Origin: Pseudopyrenochaeta lycopersici
Lineage: Eukaryota > Ascomycota > Dothideomycetes > Pleosporales > Pseudopyrenochaetaceae
NCBI GenBank assembly: GCA_003313425.1
Contig: NHZP01000008.1
Location: 1,116,001-1,180,000, forward strand
Reading direction: 5' to 3'
DNA: 64,000 nucleotides
The notes below the pieces were generated by a model. The model ran no database searches. It was not told the origin of the DNA and saw only the letters and a list, made by a program, of their open reading frames with translations. This document shows positions 20,989 to 31,900 of this stretch, piece by piece (positions within the stretch are counted from its first letter, which is position 1; each line of letters begins with the position of its first letter). The translations under genes were made by a program, and so were the position numbers.

Positions 20989-22794
20989 ATGGCCTCTCCC
21001 GCCAGCCACAAACCGCGGCGCCGACGGAAAATCGAAGACGGCTCCCTCGCTCACGTAACCCACGGCACCCTTTCTCTCTCCCTGGACTCCTCGGCGCGCA
21101 AGCCTGCCTTTCCACTCGTCGCGTTCCTCTGGCCAGCGAAAGGAACTGTCTCACAATGGGTGACTATCCCCCTGATACTGATGATCGTGGGCCTGTTCAG
21201 ATGGACGGTAAGCCTGTGGGGCTATTCTGGGTTTGAAAGCCCGCCGATGCATGGAGATTTTGAGGCTCAGAGACATTGGATGGAAATTACGAAGCACTTA
21301 CCGGTGTCCAAGTGGTATTTCTATGAGCTGGAGTGGTGGGGTTTGGATTATCCCCCGTTAACGGCATATCATAGCTGGTTGCTAGGTGTCATGTAAGCCA
21401 ATTTCTTGAGAAGTGGAAGATAGATGCTGATCTAGTACAGCGGCTCTGCCATCAACCCCAAATGGTTCGCTCTCGATGAGTCGCGTGGCCTTGACGATCC
21501 ATCCTTGAAGATATACATGCGTGCTACTGTCTTCATCTCCGAGTATCTAATCTATATACCCGCGATTGTAATATTCCTCCGCCGATACTCCAGGCTTGAA
21601 GGCGTCAATATCTGGGAGTCATCGATCGCGCTGGTTGCAATACTGATGCAACCTGGGACCATTCTGATTGACCATGGGCACTTCCAATACAACATGGTTA
21701 TGCTCGGGTTCGCTGTTGCCACTCTATCGAGCATGGTGGCCGGGAGGCCACTCTGGGGGTGCGTCTTTTTCGTCGGCGCACTTGGATTCAAGCAAATGGC
21801 ACTCTTCTACGCGCCTGCTGTCTTCGCATACCTTTTGGGCATATGCGTGTCCCCCAAGATTAGTCTTGTTCGATTCCTTGCCATTGCACTGACTACAGTT
21901 GCAGCTTTTGCTGTGCTGTATCTTCCATTCCTGTTGGGCATTGCGTACGAAGTTTACAAAGGCGAGAGTTTTAAGTTCTTGCCGCCTCCACCGCTAATGG
22001 ACCTGAAACATTACTTTACTCCCTGGGATATGGATGCCTGGTACTACCCATTCCTCCTCCAGCTGGCGCAGTCTATTCACCGCGTGTTCCCCTTCTCCCG
22101 AGGTCTGTTCGAGGACAAGGTTGCCAACATCTGGTGCACGATTCATACCTTTCACAAGCTGCACCAGTATCCTATCGAGCTCCTTCAGCGACTAGCACTT
22201 GTCGCCACATCCGCTGCAATCCTTCCGCCTTGTCTCATCATCTTCCTTAAGCCGAAGAAACAGCTCCTACCACTTGCATTTGCCGCCGTTTCATGGGGCT
22301 TCTTTCTATGCTCATACCAGGTGCATGAGAAGAATGTCTTGCTTCCGTTGATGCCTATGACTCTGCTTCTCAGCGGGAAGGAGGGTTTACTGCCGTCAAC
22401 GAGAGCCTGGGTTGGACTTGCAAATATGCTCGGTGTCTGGACAATGTTCCCCCTTTTGAAGCGAGACGAGCTTCGAGTGCCGTACTTTGTCATCTCTCTG
22501 CTATGGGCGCATCTGCTAGGCCTCCCTCCAGTCTCGTTCGCCGCATATCACGAGGGTAGTCGCAGTGGGCTGAGTCTCTTCAGTAAGATCATCCACGTCA
22601 ATCTCTATGTTGTCATGGTAGTATGGCACGCCGTGGAAGCCTTTTACCTGCCTCCAGCTGACAAGCCGGATCTTTGGGTCGTCGCGAATGCAATCGTCGG
22701 TACGGGGGGCTTTGGTCTTTGCTATTTGTGGTGCTTGTGGCGACTGGTGGTCAAGAGCGAATTGTTCGGGAAAGTGAAGAGTAAGACAATGTAG
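20989..22794 (+). CDS. ALG6: Dolichyl-P-Glc:Man9GlcNAc2-PP-dolichol alpha-1,3-glucosyltransferase
   Basis: ER membrane enzyme that adds the first glucose to the lipid-linked oligosaccharide for N-glycosylation. Exons 20989-21392 and 21441-22794 give 585 residues. A basic N-terminus (KPRRRRK) precedes the first membrane segment. The lumenal loop has MHGDFEAQRHWMEITKHLP and ELEWWGLDYPPLTAYHSWLL, the ALG6/ALG8 signature with catalytic acidic residues. QPGTILIDHGHFQYNMVMLG, HYFTPWDMDAWYYP and CSYQVHEKNVLLPL follow, and about eleven hydrophobic segments are visible. ALG6 rather than ALG8 is chosen from the HFQYN and first-loop wording. Confidence 0.92.
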
Positions 22795-23001
22795 AAGCCA
22801 GAATATTGTTTTCATATCGTATCATTGCATCAAGATACCCCAGCTAGACATTTGGAGAGGAGATGGTCTCATGCCTTTTCAAGGACTCGTACAGTGCAAT
22901 TCACGGAGAGCACCTTTCTAATGCAAAACGCCTTCTATGCTACATGTTGTACAGTGCGCGCTCACATTTCGCTTTGTATTGTACACGTCGGCCCTTCGTC
23001 A

Positions 23002-23249
23002 TCATATTTTGAACCCATACCCGGCCATGCATTGGCGATACTGGTCGACGAGACTGGCACATTCCTTTTGCGCATCATTGGATGTTGAGAAGAGCATGCA
23101 TTCGTCACGCTTGGCTTTTTGATCGGTGCAGACGCAGCACGGCTATTATACAATCCGTCAGTCTGGCTACGATTCCAAACATGGAAGTCGAGCATCGTAA
23201 GTACCTTTACTTTGGCAGGCGCGGCAACGTCCTTCAGATCTGCACCCAT
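23002..23249 (-). CDS. COX17: Cytochrome c oxidase copper chaperone Cox17
   Basis: Intermembrane-space chaperone that passes Cu(I) to Sco1 and Cox11. Two exons, 23249-23205 and 23142-23002, give 61 residues. After splicing, VKPCCVCTDQKAKRDEC carries the copper-binding CC-x-C motif and the first Cx9C; KECASLVDQYRQC is the second Cx9C. The protein ends in AGYGFKI, a typical Cox17 end. A longer N-terminus from an ATG at 23341 would need a 35-base intron, which is too short to trust. The open frame on this strand reads the same DNA in another phase. It lies head to head with RanGAP. Confidence 0.9.
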
Positions 23250-23635
23250 GTTGGCGGCGGTTGGTGGTGCTGTTCCGTTTCCATTAGCCTTCCTGTGACA
23301 TAGCTGCAACCCTGGCCTTGTGAGTACGTACCTGATGCCATTGTGTGAGAGTGTGTGGTGGTGAATTGGAGGTGCTCTGCTTAGCAATCGCCTTCGAAGC
23401 TCCAAAAGTTCACGGCGAGCATGTCATCAACCCGATCGGCCTTGGCGCGCACTCCCGCGCTTTGGCCGCTTTTGCAGGGATGCCCACTATGGCCTCGACC
23501 ATGTGCAAATAAACCCCACCATCGCGCATAAACAATCAACTACAATTCACTTGACTCACGTGCGCCCTGAATTTGCCAGCCTTTCCTTCCTGAATATTAT
23601 TAGTCCTCTTGTAACTTGTTGCTCTCCGACACAAC
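23250..23635. promoter_or_regulatory. Divergent promoter COX17 / RanGAP
   Basis: 386 bases between the two start codons. It contains TGACTCACGTGC with an E-box CACGTG at 23557-23562. Part of the COX17 side may be 5' leader or an extra 5' exon. Confidence 0.5.
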
Positions 23636-24970
23636 ATGTCTGGATCAAATATCTTTTCGCTCGAGGGCAAGGGTCTCAAGCTCACGACTGCTGAGGACAT
23701 TGAGCCGCATATTCAAGCCTTGAAGAGCAATGATGCGGTGGAGGAGGTCAAATTATTGGGCAACACGCTGGGAATCGGGGCGAGTGAGGCTTTGGCCAAA
23801 GTGTTGGAGGGAAAGAAGAATTTGAAGGTATGTTGACTCCTCCTTCCACAACTTCTTCAAACTGGCTGATGTCCGCAACAGGTCGCGAACCTTGCCGACA
23901 TTTTCACCTCTCGCCTGCTTTCCGAAATCCCTCCCGCCCTGTCACATCTCCTTACTGCCCTCCTCACGCTGCCAAACCTCCATACAGTTGATCTCTCGGA
24001 TAATGCCTTCGGCCTGAACACCGTTGCCCCACTCGTCGACTTCCTCTCGCAACACACACCCCTCCGCTACCTCTATCTAAACAATAATGGTCTCGGCCCT
24101 GCCGCTGGTGTCCTTGTTGCCGATTCGCTTACTGCCCTTGCCGCCAAAAAGGAGGCCGCGCGCAAAGAAGGCAAGCAGGTGCCTGATCTCGAGCTTGTCA
24201 TCTGTGGGCGCAACAGGTTGGAAAATGGTAGCATGGCTGCCTGGGCAAAAGCATATGCAGCAAACAACGGCGTGAAAACCATCAAAATGACACAAAACGG
24301 TATTCGTCAAGAGGGCATTTCTCACCTCATCACAAACGGCCTTTCGCACCTCTCTAAGCTCGAGACCTTAGACCTCCAGGACAACACCTTCACAGCCATT
24401 GGCGGAAAAGCTTTGAGTAATGTCGTTGGTAACTGGTCAGAACTCCGGGAACTCGGCGTAGGAGACTGTCTCCTCAGCGGCCGTGGCGGCATCGCGCTCG
24501 CCGCCGCACTCGAAAAGGGCAAGAACAAGAAAGTTGAGGTTCTTCGCCTACAATTTAATGACATAAACGCCAAAGGTCTCGCTGGTCTTGCCTCCGCGTC
24601 CTCTGCCTCCCTTCCTGCCCTCCGCCGCGTTGAATTAAACGGTAATAAGTTTGGCGAGGATGACCCCAGTATCGAGAAACTCCGCGATGTGCTTGACGCA
24701 AGGAAGGAGGAGAGTGGTGAGCACGAAGATGATGAGGAATACTGGGGTCTTGATGATTTAGATGAGTTGGATAGTGACGACGAGGACGAGGACGAGAGTG
24801 ACGCGGAGACAAAGGGTGACGACGATGACGAAGAGGGTGTTGAGGTGGAAGAGCGCGCAGCGCGGCAACTTGTCGAGGAACAGCGAGCGGAAGAGTCTAA
24901 CGTGCCGCAAGAGAAGGACAAGAAGGTTGATGATCTCGCAGACTTGTTGAAGAAGGCGGAAATCAAGTGA
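23636..24970 (+). CDS. RNA1: Ran GTPase-activating protein
   Basis: Cytoplasmic RanGAP that drives Ran-GTP hydrolysis for nuclear transport. Exons 23636-23827 and 23882-24970 give 426 residues. Leucine-rich repeats of the RanGAP type run through most of the protein: LHTVDLSDNAFGL, LRYLYLNNNGLGPAAG, VICGRNRLENGSM, IKMTQNGIRQEG and LETLDLQDNTFTAIGG. The arginine of CGRNRLENGS is the conserved region near the Ran contact. The acidic tail (DELDSDDEDEDESDAE) and Lys-rich C-terminus are standard. Confidence 0.95.
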
Positions 24971-25792
24971 ACGACAACTGGGCTATGTTTCACCCAGGAA
25001 CTGATTCGAGATCCTGGTTTGGTAATGCATTTAGCGGTCGGATTATTCGTCTTGAAAGGCAGTTGTCTGGCAACTGCTGAGGTGTGGTAGATATGTACAT
25101 GAGCAGGAGATACCATAGACAAATTTTGAGTGTTTGCATTTACTCGACGTCTATGTCTCCCACGTGTACCCACCGTTCTCTGCCAAATCCTAAATCTATT
25201 ATATGCGCAACCACGATTTCCAGACAAATAGCAACACCGGGAACTAGCTTTCATTACAATACTTCGCGTTGTACAACTCTCTTTGATCCATGCGACCATT
25301 TCTTCAAGGAGCGTGAAACCTTTCCATGTACAAAGCTATAGTCCAAGGACAAGATGTGTAACCCACTTCCTTACAAGATAGACACAGCAATACCTCATCC
25401 CATTGCATATAGTTTTAAAGTCTTTTCAAGTAATTGATCCAAAGTTCTGGAAGTACTGAGGACCGGTTCCATGTCCCATGTATTAATGTTGCCACGCTTT
25501 AACAAACTAGTAAAATACGCCCCCACTACCACTCAAGCGCTTTATAGGTCTAAATCTACTAAATTGTTTCTAACGGTCGTTGTCAACAATCCCCAGGCTT
25601 CTTTTTCAAGACTAGACTACTCCTTGTGGGGACACGTGGTCAGCCCTCAAGATGCATGGAATGGCATGAAAGTGGCTTGCCGGTAAACACCCAGTCCTGG
25701 AAATTGCAGATGAGACACTGCGCTGAAGCGATGATAACCCCATGCCCGTGTATCCATGCACGCAAGTTTCGTCGGAGGACCAATGACCTGCC
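24971..25792. other. Convergent 3' intergenic
   Basis: No gene seen; flanks of RanGAP and the orphan gene. Confidence 0.5.
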
Positions 25793-26671
25793 TCAGGCGT
25801 GATTGATAGTGCCCAATTCGACATTGGATTTGATTATGACCTTAGTCTGGTGGAGGTTGTGATCTTTAGAAGTCGCACTCAGGGCTTCGTTCATGGCGCG
25901 AGACTGTCCAAGACTGGAGCTGGAGTTGTTGCTGAGTAATAGCTGGCTCTCATGCCTATCTGCAATCGCCTGTGCAAATGTTACACTTCCATTCTTCTCG
26001 GTATGATCGTAGACGTGGGTTTCGAGGGAGTAGGGATATTTGGCCTCGATTTTGGCGACAGTGCCTTGAGCGACTTTGGATCCAATTTCAGCGTTTCCTT
26101 GAAGCTGGGCCTCTAGTTCTGGGCGAGTGGTATTGATATGGCCGATAGCTTTCTCCATCTCTGTGACGGTATCAGGTTATGTTCGGAGATACAAGAAATA
26201 CAGTCTGTAGCTCGGCCAGCTGAATTGAATATGGACCAAAAGTCCGTGATCGGACAAAATTTGGTAGTGAAGCGAAAAATGTGTGTACTTACTACAAATA
26301 ATGCTTTGAGCAGTCTTGAGCACCTCTGTAGTGATCTCACCAGGGTTTGAATCTACAGCAGCATGCAGATCTTTGACAGTATTGAGAAGAGATATGGGAG
26401 GCGTCTGTCCTAGGGTTGGGTGCTGCCCACAAAGCTCCTTGTTGGCAACAGCGAAGGCTTCAACAGCAGAGACGATGTGAGTCGACCGCTCGTCTCCCAA
26501 TTCAATATTCTCAGACAGGACATGAGCATCTTCCGCAGTAATGCTGTTTGGGCTGTATTTCAGTTTAACCAGGATTTGCTCCATAGCCTGCTGAAATTGG
26601 GTCTGCATGCCCAGTCGGGCAGTGGTTTGGGGGGCTAGCTCCAAATTGCGGATGTTGCTGGCGTCGCCCAT
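25793..26671 (-). CDS. Orphan two-exon protein, function unknown
   Basis: Exons 26671-26293 and 26160-25793 give 248 residues. The first exon is helical and Gln/Leu-rich (RLGMQTQFQQAMEQILVKLK) with TAEDAHVLSENIELGDERST; the second has EKAIGHINTTRPELEAQLQG and a Ser/Asn-rich stretch. There is no signal peptide, membrane segment or motif I recognise. The intron is 132 bases, longer than usual here. It borders a 2.3 kb gene-poor stretch, which fits a lineage-specific accessory gene. The exon join is supported by GTAAGT and CACAG only. Confidence 0.5.
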
Positions 26672-28971
26672 ATTTTTTGGCACTGAGCTTGATTATACTA
26701 ATGGGTTGTGGGTTGGGAAGGAGAAAATTTTGATTTCCTTGAGATTTGGGTCGAGCAATTAGACTGAAATTCAGCGGTGGAAGTTATGTTTTTCCTCGGG
26801 AAGCCTTTTATATGTTGTTATCAGTAGTTACTTCATCTTTGGAAGACGTGCTTCCTTATTGGTGCTTGAGAGGGAGGTGCAAAGGACAGTCTGGATGACT
26901 AGCGAAAGTCGCTCTTCTCCGGTCCATGGCCCCAAGTAGTTCGTGTTCTACACTATAACTATGTGATAGCACAAAAAAGTGATAAGTCGGGTCTCGCACT
27001 GTAACTACGAGGTGGCGAAACTATGAAGCAATCCTAAGTTCCGGAACGCAGTTCTGGTCATAACATTGTCATCTGCACCTATAGTTCCTGACATCACAAC
27101 TACAAATAGAAGTGGGCACTATTTGCAAGAGACTCATGCTTTGCATGGCCTATAAAACCCTGAGGAGAATATACGGGTGGTTGGTTTTGCTATGATCCAT
27201 ATTTGCAAGTGCACAGAGATCGTTTAGCACGCCTGCTGAGCCACAACAGATGAATGAGAGTGAATGAAAGCGATGACCCAAGACTGGGGATAGGATCTCT
27301 CGTTAGGACTCCATATTGATCTGCGAAGTTGGCTTCTGCTTTTGATTCGAAGATGCTGAGTCCAAGGAGTCACTATAGTAAGTTGAACGCAGGGGAAACG
27401 GGAGGTTCCGGGTGACTGTCTTTGGCAGACTACATGCTGCGAAAGCCTGATCCGAATTTCGTAGACTCGGGAAACTTGCCTGTCGACATATCAAAGTTCA
27501 GGGTGACTTGCATCCTGGAACTAATTCCACTACTACAACTTCGCTCCAGCGGCGGATGGATTGAGGCTGGCTACAAGCAGCCCAAAACTAATCAAACCTT
27601 GTGTCCTGGTTGGAAGCAGCTCTTCCCATCATCGCGATGTGCTCCTTTGGCTCCGAACTGTATTGTAACGCTATATAATATAGGTCATGTTGGAGGCTCC
27701 TGAGTCCGGACAACGTTTATCTAGGATCAACTACTTTGACCAGTTTCATGCAGGGGTAGGGGCAAGCTATCCACTCTCTATATGAGCTTACTAAAATATA
27801 AGCTTGCTTGTGCAGAAACCTTGGACCTTTCGTGAGCATTGGCGCGAAGGTTGGGAATGGTGAAAATAAAAGCCGATGGCCAAGCTACCAGGAGATTATT
27901 CAATTGGCAGTTACAACACTACATCTCATCGCGTGATGATTCTCAAACCTTAATGTATCTTTTCATTTCGTCCGTCCCTGAGTCTTTATTTTGACCCGAC
28001 GCGCGTACTTCTCAAACTCAGCTGTCTTTGTCTCGTAATGCCAATGACTTCGTAGATTCTTTCAAGAGCCACTTTCCCAGACCCGCCACATGCTTGATCA
28101 AGGAAGGATACAAGCGCTCAGTGGACATCGCCTCCAACCAATGGCATCGTGATATCATAGAATTGAAGGAGTGTGATACGAAAATGTCTCTGACAGCTGT
28201 GATGCTGTTAAGCACTTGGCGGAGGTTTATAGACGAACATTTTGGCCTCCTTGTTTCAGCCAACCCCGGATCTAGCTCCCGACCCTAGCATCATCGTGTT
28301 GCAGCCTAAGGTTCAGAAAGGTTTACCTCCGATCATCCCAAACCGCTCATTTGCTACATTACTAGGATATCTTGGTTGTCTCCAGCGGTTCGTGCCGTTG
28401 TCGACGCCTACCCAAGCGTGACCGCATCTTGGCTGTCTGAACTTCAGCTCCAACAAGTTAGCGCCGAGCCATGCAACGGCCTTCATGAAGTCAGATAACA
28501 AGCTTTGTGGCAGTTTCCGGCTTTTCCTTCATACATCTTCTAACATGACCTTCAGCGACAAGGACGCACATGCCGTGATTTGGCCCAGCCCTGGCACCAT
28601 CAATAGCGCCTAGAAGCTAGGGTACACGTACACACCCGCAATCGGCAGCCTCGTGGTGCCATCGGGCGAATCAGACAATAGTTGAAGCGTTACCAACGAT
28701 GATAACTTTGGCCACCGCTTCTGATCTCTGACAGCAGGGTGGGTCTTGGTGGAGCGTGCGAATAGGAAAGCAAGTAGCCAGGGTTCGACAGAATAAGACC
28801 CCTCCGCAGCCTCAGGCCTATATCTAACATGTACCTTTTAAATATTCTCTGTTCGTTCTCTTATTAGAGTAATCGCTGTGGAAAGGCCCGGTGCCATCAA
28901 TCAATACCTAATTAGGCCCCGGTCGCGAGTATCTACACCTTATTCGTAATAGGGTAGCAGAGGCATCCAGT
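26672..28971. other. Gene-poor 2.3 kb stretch
   Basis: No gene supported. Small frames, such as 28028-28288 plus, lack motifs. The last 150 bases before 28972 are probably the promoter and leader of the dioxygenase-fusion gene. Confidence 0.5.
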
Positions 28972-31900
28972 ATGTCGGTTCGAGCATGCCCAGTCAGCGG
29001 ACGCAATGGGTCTGGCTGCCCATCAGCCCGCGTCGGCCCGCGTGGTTGTGCGTTTGCTGCTTTCCAGCCCAATATGGGAGGTCCTACTGTCTATACTGAG
29101 GTAAATCTTCATTGAAGGAATTGGAAGCCTGCTAATAACATTAGGACGACGATCCAGCATTTCTACATCAGAACGAGCGCAAAGCGCTCAATGATATGTT
29201 AATGCCAGAAGCTCCCGCTCGGAACATAACCAATGGCCTTAAGAATGCAGACATTTTACAACCAGAAGATGATGATCTATTGGCGTTTGCACTCGGTGCT
29301 CCTGCCCGGCGGATTCTCGCCAGAGCTGAGGAGATTGGTCCTAAAACAGGATGGAAAGATGGCTATCTCTCTTCGGCACATGGCTGTACGTAAATCTCTG
29401 GGTGGCTACGGCGTGACCAATACCTACTGTATGCTAACTCCTCTCTTCTACCCACAGTCCTACCACCAGATCCATCAGACTCTCCCGTAGCACTTCGGGC
29501 ATCACCTGGAAGGGTATGGTCTGATCTTTGTGAACGAATGCCCGGCGTTGTGGCCCGAGGCAATATGCGTAACTCGATTCTAGCCCTGCCACTGGTTTAC
29601 GGTACAGCCGACCAAATTCCAGATCGCGCACTATGGGCCGCGACGGTGTGTCTTGGTATATTAGCCAGTGTCTACCGATATGAAGAGATGAATGATGGAC
29701 ATGAGGGTGTCAGTGTTGTTCCTCCGCAAGGGGCTTTCCGCAACATTCATGGAGATGAAGACGAAGAGGAAGAAACGAAAGGTATTCCTCGAAACATTGC
29801 GATACCCCTCAGACAAGTGTGCACCAGGATGGGCCGCGCTTTACCGCATTTGACACAATTCGATGTGTCCATCTACAACTACAAATTAAGGGACCCAACG
29901 AGTGTTCAGCCGTATGCGGTAAGAACAGAAAATATGGATCTACGCTGGCCTGTGAGTATTACGCCATCTTCTTTAGTACTATTTCTCACTTGTTCAGGTT
30001 TTCAACGATCGTGGCGAAGCCATGTTCCTCCTATGCATGGCTGAAGTGCATGGATGCTTTCAGTCAGGCGTGGAGGTTGTCACACGTTGTCAAGAAGCAG
30101 TAATGAACCGTGATACAGAGTCATTGCTGCAACATATGGTCGCACTGAAGGAGCTAATAGATCAGCTTCCGTATGTCTTCCACAAGATCAGTGTCAATCC
30201 AAACGCAGGCGAGCAATTCGCGAACCCTGTTGAATGGGGTCAGCGATACGCTAAATTCTCTGCACCACTTTCCAAAAGGGTGCCAGCACTCTCTGGACTA
30301 GCACTCCCTCTATTTCTACTTATGGACGCCTTTATTGGCCGCACAAAGTACACGTCTTTCCTTGGTATCGAAGCGGTGCACCTCCGAAGATGGTTGCCGT
30401 TAAACATCCGCGCTTTCATTACAGCTATTGAACAACACTATCGAATACCCGAGTTTATTAAGGCAACAAACGATTCCCGGCTGAATGGCGTTCTCGAAGG
30501 AATCATCGAGTCGTACGCTGGCGAAAGAGGTTTCATGGGAACACATCGCTATAAAGTCTATGGCTTTCTAGAGGTGGTGGCGAAGACCGGTCGCGCAGAG
30601 ACGAACGGCAATGCTGGGGCTGGGGATTCAGAAGGTCGACCCTGGGAGGAGGTGCATGCCACTCTTTCCGATTCGATGAAAGAAAGGTTAGATCCATACC
30701 GTGGTGAGGTCAAAGTGCAACCCCACCAAATGCGAGGAAGCTTCGAAGAGTGCCGTTTCCAGGCACGAATATTAGACCGGCAGATAATTGACCAAGACTC
30801 ATTAAGATCAACAGGCATGGTTACATTCGACGTACAGAGCACTGGGATTACCTTTCAGCCAGGAGATCGCCTTGCTGTCATGCCAATAAACCAATCATAC
30901 GAAGTGGTCAAGATCACGGCAGCGCTTGGCCTAGACCAAATACTGGACGCAATCGTTCCTGTAGAGCAAGGCTCTGTATGGGCGCGTTTTTCCAAGCACT
31001 TGGGGCTTATTTCAAAACAACCAAGTTCTGGTCTGAGCGTGAAAGATGTGCTAAAGAGAGGCCACCTTGCCCCACTCACCAAAGACCTTGTGCTCATGGT
31101 TCACCAAATGCTTCGCGCATCCTCGCCAAGTATCCTCAAAATTCTTTCCTCCGACGAATGGCCAGTCAAAGGCAGCCTTGGGGACCTCCTACAGCTGACC
31201 ATTGGGGAGACCCCTCAAGAGATTTGGGATCATGCCTTCGATCTGAACAATCTAGCATGGCTACCAAAACTTATTAATTTGGAGGTTCCTCGAACCTACT
31301 CAATCAGCAATTCCTCGATCGAGCTCCTGCCAACCACAATCGACCTCACCGTGTCAAGAACTGAGGCTGAAAGGGATCCAATTTTCCGAAACGTACAGCC
31401 TGCGTTGCCGTTGTATGGAGTATCGAGTGGATTTCTTAATCCAGCACCTGGTCTAATGCAGTACCCATGTGACGCCACTAATGACGACGCTGTCCTCATT
31501 GGAGTGTCAAGACCAATCCAATTTCAGTTGCCGCCATCAACAACCGTTCCCGTTGCCATGTTTGCAGGGGGCTCAGGCGTGGCACCATTCCGTGGCTTTT
31601 GGCAGAAGCGGGTTCAGTCTGGAATTGGTAGAAATATCCTATTCCTTGGTGTGCAATCTCGTGAGAAGTTCCTCCATGAAGCAGAGTTGCGAGGACTCGT
31701 GCAACACGGCTCGCTGGAACTTCACACTGCATTCTCGAGAGATCGTAATGGACTGCTTTACGATCCAGTCATGCGCGAGCTTGTTGAACAGGACATGGAA
31801 CCCCGTTATATCGACTCTACTATCGTCGAACACGGCCGCCTTGTGTCTGAGCTGGTTATGTCGAAGACCCAAGGTGGACTAGGCGGCCATCTTTATATCT

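Noticed and set aside
28028..28288. 86-codon plus frame
   Set aside because: No recognisable domain and no neighbouring exon that would extend it.
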